From Tretioscincus oriximinensis (lineage: Eukaryota > Chordata > Lepidosauria > Squamata > Gymnophthalmidae), in contig JAJVDF010000282.1 in the NCBI GenBank assembly GCA_022410635.1, forward strand, positions 727,500-791,499: DNA of 64,000 nucleotides, written 5' to 3'. The notes beneath the pieces were generated by a model. It ran no database searches. It worked only from the letters and a program-made list of their open reading frames with translations, and had not been told where the DNA came from. This document shows, piece after piece, positions 33,090 to 45,500 of this stretch (its first letter is position 1; each line of letters starts with the position of its first letter). A program made the position numbers and the translations under genes.

Positions 33090-33555
33090 ATGGATATTTA
33101 TGCACAAGTCAACACCAATAATCTCTCTTCTTCAGCCAGTATGTCGGGTCTTCTTTTAAGCAACTTTGGGTACCAAATGAACACAACCAACACGTCTCCT
33201 ACTATGTCAATTGGGAAACTCTTCCCAGCCTTGTTGCAATGTTTTGGCATAATCCTCTGCGGATACATAGCTGGAAGGGTTAACATAATCACATCAACTC
33301 AGGCTAAAGGATTGGGGAATTTTGTTTCCCGCTTTGCCCTCCCTGCCTTATTGTTCAAAAACATGGTGATACTGAATTTTTCCGATGTAAATTGGTCCTT
33401 CCTGTACAGCATCCTGATTGCGAAAGCATCAGTTTTCTTCTTGGTCTGTGTCTTAACACTCCTGATAGCCACTCCTGAGAGACGGTTTAGTAAAGCTGGG
33501 CTGTTTCCAATTTTTGCTACACAGAGCAACGACTTTGCACTTGGATATCCTATAG
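33090..33555 (+). CDS. GPR155: GPR155 coding exon 1
   Basis: The exon begins at 33050 after TTTTTCCAG, with 40 nt of 5' UTR before the ATG. It encodes residues 1-155 plus one base. It has a luminal N tail with N-L-S, N-T-T and N-T-S sequons, then LFPALLQCFGIILCGYIAGR (helix 1), TSTQAKGLGNFVSRFALPAL and FATQSNDFALGYP, the conserved permease-domain motifs. The donor is GTAAAA at 33556. The frame stays open past the donor, so intron retention would add a short tail. Confidence 0.97.
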
Positions 33556-36500
33556 GTAAAAAACAATTTTATGACCTACGCTTCTGTGTAATATTGTATA
33601 TTGCCCATATCTGTTCTTAATATTATGAGATGAGTTGTATTTGTATTAGTTAATTCTGTTGGATCTAAGTAACCCCAGGGGTGGGTGGGTGAGCCTACCC
33701 CATTAGGGACCCACTGCTTGCCCACCTGCCCGGCCTGTGCCACTACAAGTTGGCAACAGGCCTAATTCCTCCCAACCCTAGCTACTACAGTCTAGTCCTG
33801 CCCAGTCGAAATGCTCATACAGGCAACCCATGCCCGCATTTGCGGTCTTAACTAGTTTAGGAATTTAATTCAGAATAAGGGCCAGTACAGAAAGGGTCCC
33901 AGTCCAGGTTCTGTCACAGATGCCTGCACAGGATAAAGTAGATTTAGGGGGGCTATTGATTCTAGATTCTAGTCCATATGATAAGAAGTTTTTATACTTT
34001 TGTAATTATTTGTTAATAGCTTTTTAGTGACTACTTTCCATCGCTTTCTCTCTAGCTGAAGCTTTATATAAAACTACTTATCCGGAATATCTTCAGTACA
34101 TTTACCTGGTTGCACCAATATCTCTTATGATGCTAAACCCCTTGGGATTCATCTTCTGTGAAATCCAGAAGTCAAGAGACAATCCTAATGTTTGTCACAG
34201 CAAACTGAAAATTGTGGGACTCGGGCTCCTTCGAGTATTGCAGAATCCAATCGTGTTTATGGTCTTTATAGGAATTGCCTCAAATTTCGTTCTTAACCAA
34301 AAAGTTCCTGAATATTTGGAAAACTTCCTTGATGGACTTGCTAGTTCATTTTCTGGCTCAGCACTTTTTTACCTGGGTCTCACCATGGTGGGACAAATAA
34401 AGAAACTAACAAAGGGTACATTTGTTGCACTGATTCTGCTCATCACAGCTAAACTGTAAGTTTAACTTCCATATTACTGCATTTCAATTTCTTTGAGTTT
34501 AAAATTATCTTAAATAACAAAAGGCATGTGGGAGAGTTCAACATTCCGAGGTACAACAACCAATGACAGGGCTCAGAACTTTAGCAGCCTCCAGTTACCA
34601 ATGACAGGGCTCAGAACTATGGCAGCCTCCAGGGACCAGAATCCTAGGTTAGAAGCTGGCTAAAAGACAGAAAACAGGGAAGTAAAATAAATGGATAGCT
34701 CTCTGGGTGAAAAGATGTGAAAAGTGGAATGTCACAAGGTTCAATACTGGACCAGTACTGGGAGGGAAAGGAAGAAGGAAGGAAAGGAAAGGAAAACGGA
34801 AAGGAAGGAACAAAACAAGCAGCAAGTGAAAGATGGGAGAGATGGAAGCATGGATGGGAGCAAGGGGGGAGGGACTAGAGTCAGTTGTATTATCATAACT
34901 AATATGTACTAAAATGGTTTTGAACTTCAAGCTTTGTTTGTTTTTATACATTTCTCTACACTACTTAGTTTGGAGCTGACTTTACTTTCTGAATTTGGTT
35001 GTGTGTTCTTAGAAACATTAAATCTGGTCAATTGGGTCTTCATAAGGGTGGTTGATTCTTGATTGTAGTTTTTAGAGTCTCAGTGTTCCAGAGACTCTTC
35101 ATCTGTCTTGTGTGGGATGGAAGTGCGTGTTTGGCTATCTCAACTGTATGCAAACTAGCTCGTCTAAATGGAGTTTATTTAGACGCAGCAGAACCCCACT
35201 ACTGTATTCCTGGTGGTTAAGAGAAGCCCTTACACGGGTGCATTTTCTCTTAATCCTCCAGAGCTTACTGAAATGATGAAGCTGTGATAATTAGTACTCT
35301 GACAAATCACAGGACCTGCTCTTTCATGGTTCATGAATCATGCATTTCACAAGCAGGCCTGGCAGATTTTGACTATTCTTTTGACTACAGAAAGGTATGG
35401 GATACTAGACAGGATGTGCCTAGACAAGGGCTCTTCCAATCTTCCAGAAGGCCAGTAAAAATTGGTTACTATGCCTTGACACAGGAGCAACTGGGTTAGA
35501 ACATCATCTGGAGTATGGAGAATCTGCATTAATCACCTTTTGCATTTGACGATCAAGACCATTTGCTGAATATAAACCAGGGTTTCCAGATTATCAGCTA
35601 ACTATTGGACATACTGGGGTTTCTTAGTTTTCTGTATGCAAAAGAACTCCCCACCCCCAAACCCCAAACTGATATTGATATGCCAGTTTTAGTAATGCTA
35701 CTGTTATCAGACTAGCACCAGCTGTGTTTGGTGGCTTATCTTACATATAAAGACCCAAAGAAACAGCAGATTTGTCCAGTAGAAAAACCCTCTTATAGTT
35801 TGTTTATGCAATGGGGGTAGCAATGGGGGGACCACCTTTTCCCTGGTGGTCAGGCAGCTGTCAATGGTGGTGTGGAAGTGGCTGGGTCTGCTGTGGGGCC
35901 AAATATTGTGTCTGGCATTACATGCACTTGGGAGTCACCACAGAAGAGGAGGAGGAGGGAGATACGGCAAGCCACAATGAATGACCTGAGTGACTGCCAA
36001 CATAGTTGAGACAGTGGCAGGGATAAAGAGACCAGCATGACTGAGGCAGGGGGTTATGGAGTTAACCATAGAGGAGGAGGTGGGCAGGTGTGGCATGGCA
36101 TGAAGCAGCAGTGATCGGTGAGCTGATGAGCCACCAACATGGCTCAGGTGGCAGTGTGGAAAGGGAAAGTTGGCTAAACAGAGCGAAGTAGTTGGTTGAT
36201 GCACATACCTCCTCAGAAGCTGCAGCTCTGCTCACACCTTCATTCCTGCCTGGGGAGATGAACAGTGGGCAAATGTGGATGGAGCTTGGGCTGTGGGGGT
36301 GATCTCATTGGCTACATTTTTTGTGCAATGAGATTGCCAGAAAGGATGATGGGTAAAACATGTTTTATTTTTTTAAATGGTAGTTGTACAAGTTGCAACA
36401 GACAAATATGTTGAATTATATCCTTGAGTATGGATCTGCAAATACTTATGTTCTGAGTTTATATAACGGTTACACAATTTTTACCCATAACTCTGTTTAA

Positions 36501-39500
36501 TTTCATCTTTATTAATCGACATTTTACAAAGTCCTGTAAGGATGGCATTTAAATGTATAAGCAAAGAGATTTTTAGGGTATCTACTTGTTATGATTAACT
36601 TCTTGAGTTTTTAATTTGTAGAGCAAGAAATAATCAATCTTAATAATTGGTAATCCTTATTTGCAATCCCTTTGACACTTGTAAATTTTACCACTTTGTT
36701 TTTATTTACACTTGTCTAATGTGTAATAGTGCCGAGTGGGAAAGTAAGCGTAATAGATGAAGAATGAGATTTTGACAACAAATTTGCAGAGGTGTCTTTT
36801 GATTTTATCCATACGTTTTGTACATCTGTCACATAAGAAAGGAATATGAACTTCTTGGGTACAAAGAGTTTTGAATTAAACATGTGATCCGCATATGCTT
36901 TAGTGGCATTTGGTTATGACTTTCAGGTGTTCTGTTATACTTTCAAAGTCCTTATTCAAACATCCAGTGGTAAAATTAATATTTTTTGTAGTTTATTTGA
37001 ATGGGGTGCTATTCATTCTAACCAGAAGGCTGAACAGGGTGCCTGGTGAATAAATATTACAACATGTAAAGGAATGAAAATTGCAGAGACCAGTACGAGA
37101 ATGGTAGAACTTTTATGTTTCAGGTGAACGTAATAACAGAAGAAAGAGTTATTCATTGTAAAGTGTGGTTTAGGTATCTTCCTTTAGAACTTGTTCTAAT
37201 GACTGTATAATAGGCATTTTTACCAAGACATTAAAGCAAGTCACTTAGATCTCTTAGTTTCTAATTGCATACATAGTATAGAAAGAAGCATTCCTAGAAA
37301 TGACTTTTATTCTTGCAATTAAATCCCACTCAAATCGGTAGACTTCAGAACTGCATCAAATTGTCCCAGATCCTTAGGCCCCATCCACACGGAGCCTTAT
37401 TCTGGGTCACATCTTGGGACAGAGCTTGGCCATCCACATGCCATTCGGCAGCCTGCCATAGCCTACACTAGCATGTGGTTGGCAGGCTCCTATTCCGAGG
37501 GACAGCTCAGAATTAGGCACCGTGTGGATGCAGCCTTAGCCTTTATACTGTAACCCACACATTCACTGGTGTCCCTTTTAGGGTTAGATAAGATGGTGAA
37601 ACCTTGTCCCTGGATAATTCGTGTTTGCATTTTCCTTCCTTGTTCTAGACTGTTGATGCCACTTCTATGCAGGGAAATGGTGGAATTGTTGGACAAGAGT
37701 GACAGCTCGATCAACCACACCAGCTTATCAAACTATGCATTTCTCTACGGCGTATTTCCAGCTGCACCGGGTGTGGCTATATTTGCCACGCAGTTTAATA
37801 TGGAAGTTGAAATTGTATGTCCCTTGAACATTTTTAATTTAGGCATAGAATATGTATATAATGGATAAAGGGAGAAGATTTGTCATGTTTAGCTTTTCCT
37901 TATGCAACCCTGTTCAGCATCTTCAATTTGAAAGTGAATGATCTTTACTCTGTTGATTTATGTGTGCTTAAGAACACTTATTTATTATCTATTTATTTAT
38001 TTACATTTATACTCCACCCCATACCCAAAACTCTTATATTTAAATTGCAGTTCAAATACATGTCAATTTGGTATAATAGAGTGTTGGACTCTTATCTAGT
38101 AGTCTCCTGGTTGGATTCCACACTCCTTCATGAAGCCAGCTGGGTGACCCTGGGCCAGTCACAGTTCTTTAGAACTCTCTCAGCCCTACTTCACAAGGTG
38201 TCTGCTGTGAAGAATGTAACAAAAGTTATGTGCACTTCCCTTTGGTGAAAAGGGCATTATAAATGTAAAGTCTTTTTTCTGTTTAGTCATAGTTCCAAAA
38301 TGGATCTGAGGGACTTGGGGTTTGTTTGCTTGAGGAAATGGTAATTTTTAAAGTTCTTGCCTGATACCTTAGGCTACTTCTGTGCTTCCACTGGAGATGG
38401 TTCCTAGATGACATGATCTCATTGTTCCAGGCAAATAATGTGCACACTTGAAACAGTTTATTTTGGTATAGGTACTTGCCATGTTGCCCCAAGGCTTGTG
38501 TAAGATCGTAGCCTAATATGAATGATCCAGTGAACAGGGACAAAAGTTCCTGGCCTAGGAGGATGCTTTTCAGCAGGGTGATTTGGTGTACTGGCCAAGC
38601 GCATCCCCTAGTGAACCAGAACCAGGAGGTGTATAAACTTCCTGATGGCTCTCTATAGACGTATCACCTCTATAACACCAGTAACTGGGAAAAAAAGCAG
38701 TTCAATCTGTTTTCTGGTATAGGCAGCCGTTTTGGAGAGAAAAAGAAGAGTTGGTTTTTATATCCTGCTTTTCTCAATTCAAAGGGAATCAAAGCAGCTT
38801 ACATAACCTTTCCTTCTCTTCATAGCAGAAGTAGGTGGGACTGAGAGAGCTCCAAGGAACTGTGACTGCCATTTGTGGAGGCGTGCAGGATCAAATTGGG
38901 AGACTTCCAGATAAAGAGACTTAGACCCTACCCACTGCACCAGACTGGATCTCAAGACACAATGCTTCCAAAGCAGACACAACACTCTAGCATCATGTCA
39001 GCCCGAGTACCAAAATAATTATTGCCGTAATTAATTATGGTTCATTAATTATAATGAATTGGAGTAAAAAAGCTGTAAATTACAAAATTAAAAAAAAAAA
39101 AAACCAAGTTTGTCCTAGCAGAATAGAGAATCATCAGCAGTTAACTACCAGTAATTAAAAAATCGGATAATCCCAGGAGCAAAGGCAACTTGGAATATAC
39201 AAACAAGCTGTTGTTTCAGTGAAACATGGGAACCTCAATGAATGGGATTAGTCTATGGCACTGACTAGTTTGTATATGCAGTTTACCACTGGAACCTCCT
39301 GTTGACAGGGAGAACATAGGACATCCACTGTTACATCATTGGAATATGGCTGTTCATAAAATAGAAAATTGAGTAGATCAGAATTTGCTGAATGGTTTGG
39401 GTTTTTTTGCATAAATTGTTTCAAAATAAGTTGCTTGTAAGATTCTTGTTTTAATTATGTATATGGTCATCGATTATTTAAATCTGTTTATTGAACAATT

Positions 39501-42500
39501 TGACTAATACTGTGGGATTTTTTTAAATTTTATTTTATTTTAGATTACTTCTGGGATGGTAGTCAGCACTTTTGTCTCTGCACCCATCATGTATGTCTCT
39601 GCTTGGTTATTAACTATTCCATCTATGGATCCGACTGTATTAGCATCTGCAATCCAAAAAGTTAGTTTTGATATTAGCATCGTCAGTCTTGTCTCTTTGG
39701 TAAGTATTAAATTATTTAAATCTGCAACCTCTAGTTCTTTTCAGTCTTGAAAGGCAGCGTTTAAGATTTGGTCTGATTGAAGTGTATAAAACCATGCATG
39801 GGATAGATAAGGTGAACAGAGAAAAATTGTATTCTCGATCACATTGCACTAACACCAGGGGATAGTCTTTGAAGCTAATAAGCAGAAGAGTTAGGACAGA
39901 CAAGGAAAGCATTTTTTTTTTACACAGGGGGCCATAGGCACGAATGGCTCAGTCAGCTAAGTGCCGGTCTTTCATCTAAGAGATCGGGATTTGAGGTGTC
40001 GGATGTGGAGAAGGGTGAGCGGCTTTTACTAGCCTGCAGCTCTTGCCAACTCAGCTATTTGAAAGCAAGAATTGCAAGGAATTGCAACAGACCAGATAAA
40101 TGGGAACCATAGCACGGTGGGGAAGAAAGAATGTAGAGCTTTGGGGCAAAAAATAATCTTATAAAGTACTTTGAGTCCCTTCGGATGAAAAAAGCAGGGT
40201 ATAAAAATCTCTGCTTCTTCATTCTTCTATCTCCTTCTCTCTCCTTTTTCTTTTTCCTCTTCCTTTCCCTCTTCCTCTTCTTCTTCTTCTTCTTCTTCTG
40301 AGGTGCTAGCTGTCAGCCTGTATAGCTTTTTTTTTTTTGAAGTTTACACATTTTCTTTCATATGGTGTTTCAACCAGTTTCCCATCTTATTTATATATTC
40401 ATACATTCTCTGAATTGTCCGTACTGTACTGCTTTCCACCCATTCACTGGAACAGTCTGAGCACTTGAAATTATTTTATCTATCACATCTCTTACACTAT
40501 CTAGCATGATAGTATCCAGGTCTTCATGTAATATTACTGTTTTGCTTCTTGTTCTTATCTATAACGAAAATATTTATTTCTCTTTCCACCTTGATTCAAA
40601 ATTCATTATTTTTTTCACATTTCCACATCATGTGTATAAAAGTACCATTTTGCTGGCACCCATGCTTGCACCCTGGCCAGCTTTATGATAGGATTTGGAA
40701 AATTCATGCAAGCCAACCATATTAATAGCTACTGGGATAGATGTTTGATAATGTCTCCAAGATGGAACAACAGGCAGTATTCCTGGAACACTGCTTGCAA
40801 GGGGCTGAGAACAATTGAAGATTTTACCTTCTGCTTAAGAGTGCTTGGAGCTAGGTGAGATAGGATGCTGGACTAGATGTGCTGAGACTTCACTCAACAG
40901 GGCTGCTTTGATTTTTTTATGTTCCAAGCCTCAATTCTGTTAAAAACAAAGTCCTGTTGAAGACAGTGAGGCAGTTTCATCTAAACCTTGCATAGTATAC
41001 CAGGTTTTGTGTTTTGTTTAGTTTTTGTTTCTTCTCAGAGGGAGATAAAAGAAGATGGCATCCCATGCTATTTTAGCCCCTTTAGATAAAACCAAGGGAT
41101 TTCTGCTGTACTGGTATCTGTCTATACATTTTGTTCTGTTGTTGCTAATTCATCTGAGATGAATTGCATTCCAAGACATACAGCAGTATAGTGAGAGGAA
41201 TGCTCAAAGTGAGGTTGAGTCACAATTCCCATAGTATGTTAGATAGTGTTTCAGAAAAAACTGCTTAAATCAAGGTTAAGGTTTGAACTATATTTACTTT
41301 GTAGGTCTTTGGAACGGAAGGAGTAACAGTTTAACCCACGATCTGTGTTTCAGGTCTGGTCTCTTGCTGTTATTCTTCTGAGCAAAAAGTACAAACAGTT
41401 TCCACACATGCTGACAACAAACCTATTAATTGCCCAGGTGAGTACAATGGAAGAACTATTGTTTGTCAAACAATAGGAAATGGGGAATTTTTTTAGTGAA
41501 GATCTGAAAGCAAGAATGTGTTCTCAAATGTTTATGTGGTGGCAGTACAGTTATCTCATGGATCTTACAGGCAACAACGTGGAATATCACAGGTATATTG
41601 ATATAATCGCAAGGGTCTTAATCTGGAATAACATTAAAACGCAGAAAAAAGCAGCTTGTGCGGAAGCAGCCATAGATGTACTTCAGTAGTGCAACACACT
41701 GTACTAAAAGCTGTACATCTACATTGGAAGATTTTCTTGCTAAAGATGCTTTAAGCTCTGTTATCAATTATTGTCCTCCAGGCTCTGAAATGAGGGTTTT
41801 TAATTATTTGTCCCTTCAGTCTTACTCAATAGGAGGGTTCAAATAAAAACTCCCCATATCACTGGGAAATGACATGGCAGAGGCCATAGACAATACTTTG
41901 CTAACAGTTTATCACTCCCTACTTTGATAGATTGCTGTGTTAGTAAACTAATGTATATTCTGTGAGTCTTATTGCAATAATGTTTTGAATTGTTGACGTA
42001 AGATCTAATCTGGTCTTTTGATTAGAGTGTCAGACTCTTGCCTGGAAGTCTCCCCGTTCGATTGTGCACTCCTCCAGAAAGCCAGCTGGGTGCCCTTAAT
42101 TAAGCAAGTCACATTTCTTTTTTCCCAGCCTCACCTACTTCACAAGATGTCTGTTAAAATCTGAACAGAAGGTAATTGGCTTGGAGGCAAACAAGTCTGG
42201 AGAAGTAGATTGGTCTACGAAAGCCCACCTTCCTCTTGTTAGTCTCTGAACAAGCCCCCCTTGTTTGACATTCTGAACAAAGGCTAACGAGCCTATTTTT
42301 TCTTTGAAATCTAACAGAAGGCTATGTAAGCTGCTTTGATTATCTTCAGGTTGAGAAATGCAGAGAATAAAAACCAACTCTTCATCTTATTTGTCATAAT
42401 CTTTGCCTCCTCCTTTGTCTTCTTCTTCTTCTCCTCGTATGACCTACGAAAACAATAGCTGTTTGTTTTCCTTTCAGTTTGTTTCCTGCATTGGAATGGT

Positions 42501-45500
42501 ATTGTGGAATTTTACCATACAGGACCAAAGTATCATCCTGCAAATGCTAGTGTTCATCTTCTTATACAGTTCACTTTATAGTGCTTTTTTGTGGACAGGT
42601 AAGTGGAAAATCACTAGTTTCTGTAAAGCAAATGCTGTCTTTGTAGGAAGAGGATTGTTTAGGCACGGATAGCTCAGTTGCTTAGGAATTTGTCTCTCGC
42701 CTGGGAGATCGGATTTCGAAGCCCTGTGTCAGACGTGGGGAGGAGTGAGCACCTTCCACTAGCCTGTAGCTCTAGCCAACCCAGCTATTCGAAAGCATGA
42801 ATTGCAAGAAATTGCAACTGAATGCAAGTAGATACATGGGAACCACCAGAGCCTGGTGGGGAAGATAGAATGTGAGCCTTCGGGCAAAATATATCCTTGT
42901 AAGCCACTTTGAGTCCCTTTGAAAGGTGAGAAAAGCGGGGTATAAGAACCAAGTTCTTCTTCTTTATTTTAGTTTTCTTTACTTATTTATATTCTGTCCT
43001 ATACCCAAAGGTCCCAGGGCAGCCAACAATAAAAACAGAGATATAAAATTGGCATATTAAAAATAGTATCTGTAGGTGGTAAGGAAAACAGCATTTCTTC
43101 AACTAAATGCCAGAAGAAAGAGGCCTTCAAGGATCTTCTAAAAGAATACAGTGATAATGACTGACTCACCTCAAAAGGAAGCCTATTCCATAGTCTGGGG
43201 GCAAACACTGAGAGGTCCCTGCCTTGGGTTTCCACTCCATTTTGTGGGGGACCAAAGTAGTGGTCAGACACTTCTATTGAATTAATTCTTGGGACCAAAA
43301 TCATCAAAGGTCCAGCTCAGAAAACCCTGAATCTGAAAAGTAGTTTTTTGATGTGAGCAGTTTTAGGCCTTAAAAGCTAAGAAAACTGTAAGGATTATGG
43401 TGTTCAAGTGGCTATATTATTTCTTTCTGTTTTGCCTTTTTTGTTTTGTTTTGCGGAATTCAAGCAGTGAAGATTATATGCCTCATTGTTTTTCTTTTCT
43501 CTTGATAATTTTGTGAAATAGATCGGGCACAAACTTGCCCAGAGTCAGCCAGCAGTTTAGGTTGTCAGGAATTTTGGACTCTGCTCTTATAAAATCAGTT
43601 TTGCTGACCCACCCTGCTTCCGCTGTGTATGTACTTATTACTTTCTTAATGGCTTATATGCATTAGGCTGCGGTTACACAGGTGCTGTTCAACAGCCTTC
43701 TATCCTAAAGAACAAGACTAGTGGAAACCAGAAAAACAGGTTTTGAAAAAGATTGAAAATCAGAAAAACCTGCTCAAAATCTGTTTTTCTGGTTTTCAGG
43801 GTTGTTCTTCAGGACTAAGGATTATTGAATCGCATGTGTGTGACCATGGTCTTGGGTTTTTATATTTCCTTAGCTGGGTAGAAAGGAAGGTAGAGGGTGG
43901 GCAGGGGTGTTGGAAGGAACCTCCAGACTCATTGGATCCGGCCCTTGGCTCAGCGCAGGATTCATTAAACCATCCCAGACAAATTGATGTCTCTCTTTGA
44001 AGACTTCCACTGGTTGATCACCATGTATTTTTAATGTTGATGACATATATTTTTAATCCATCTTCAGCCCTGCAGAACTAGACTAAACCGGGTTTAGTCT
44101 TGTTCTTCAGGACTGAAAATGGTTCAAAAGTATATATCAGAACAGCACTTTACAGTCAGAAAGAACAGTAAAGTATAAACATTAATGAACAATACATTTT
44201 CACAGTAGTTTGCATAATTTATGAAAAATCCCTAGCAAATTTACTACTGAAGATAATAATAATCGTAGTAATAATCATAGTAATATATTACATTATATAA
44301 TGATGATGATGATGATGATTTATAATGGCCTTTCCACCAAAATGATGATACAAAATTAAATAGTATGATATAACATATTACAAAATAATCCTATACAAAG
44401 ATTAATTATTACTCCTAGTCCACCTGGGGAACTATTCATTCATGTGAGTTAAAAAGGTAGATTTTTAAGCCTTTTTGAAATCGGGATAGATTTTTCCTTT
44501 CCTGCTGCCCCGCTCTACCTGCCCCCGTTTGGCAGAGGTCACCACTGAGGAGACTTTTCTGCCCATTTTATTCCTTTCTGGCACTGGATGCCTCAGTTTC
44601 TGGCAGACATGATCAGAGCTTGTGGCCAAACAGTGGCACAAAGGCTTAGCAAGCACCGCATGCACTGATAGTAAGTGATGCCACCTAGTGCCCAGAAGCA
44701 GCCTTTGCTGGAAGCATCCCTCTGCATCCCTTCTGCTCAGGGCTGATCTCAACCTCCCACCAAGAGAAACGGGAAGGAAAAACATCTCCCTTCGGGAAAA
44801 ACTTGTTTCCTTAAAATAAAGATTTGTTCTTGAAAGAAACTCTTATATTTTTTTTCCAGGGCTGCTATCTCTTTCCCTTCTGCTTTTGAAAAAAAGAGAC
44901 GCTGCAAAGATTCCTGTTGGATTTATCATCATAGCTGGCTGGGGGTATGAGTGTTTGTAGAAGCAAACAAGAAAAAAAACACAACTAACAAGGATCTTAT
45001 AGCACATTACAGGAAAAGGTAGACAGCATCAGCTTTCATGGACAAATCTGCTTCTTCAGATGTTAGGAGAAACTGTGTAGGAGCAAGGCCATGTTTTATG
45101 TGCCTGATGCCCTGGGCAGACAGTTATTTTAGGTCTCCCCCCCCCCCTTCACAGGAACATCCAATTTAGTCAAAAGATTTCATCTCCTTTATGAAACTGA
45201 AGAGTCTTCAGGAGCCGTTCCTGGTTGCCAGAGTCCGTTAGTAGTGCTGCCATGAACTTTAAAAAATAATGGGTTTTTTTTTACTGCTGGGCAGGGACCT
45301 TCAGGATTCAGCCCTGGTTGCCACAGTCTCCTACCAGCACTGGCATGAATTAATTTTTATTAATTTTTATTTTTTACTGTGTGTGTGTGGAGGGCAACCC
45401 CGCAATTCTTTCACTTTGTGCAGCTTCACAAGTTGCTTTCCCTTAAATACGGGCTTTCTAGGGATAGACTTTATATGGCAAACTAGGTGCTGGAAATAAC

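Larger units (their letters stand above)
34456..37648 (+). other. GPR155: GPR155 intron
   Basis: It contains a 39-bp tandem duplication (34558-34632), a GGAA-rich purine tract (34757-34812), a GC-rich block at 35800-36260 that I do not recognise, and the palindromic MITE at 37375-37547. The rest is AT-rich with no feature. Confidence 0.6.
37815..39543 (+). other. GPR155: GPR155 intron
   Basis: It holds an L2-like tail (37975-38030), two family B SINEs in opposite orientation (38065-38270 and 38743-38962), a poly-A run (39088-39104) and a MITE-like TAATTA-rich patch at 39020-39060. Confidence 0.6.
39700..41353 (+). other. GPR155: GPR155 intron
   Basis: It contains CR1 (39725-39933), a family A SINE (39937-40225), a pyrimidine/TTC microsatellite (40226-40301) and a short CR1 end (40835-40925). 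The remainder is unremarkable. Confidence 0.65.
42599..44859 (+). other. GPR155: GPR155 intron
   Basis: It holds a well-preserved family A SINE (42662-42967), an L2-like 3' fragment (42972-43335), palindromic 'TCAGGACT' MITEs (43681-43850 and 44030-44155), a CR1 3' UTR scrap (43895-44015) and an ATG/ATA-rich tract (44260-44320). At 44465-44785 a GC-richer block with a 106-codon minus-strand ORF is not recognised. Confidence 0.6.

Noticed and set aside
42662..42735. tRNA gene-like A and B boxes
   Set aside because: They are followed by the SINE body and TTC tail and repeated in many copies; no clean cloverleaf and no anticodon assignment is possible.
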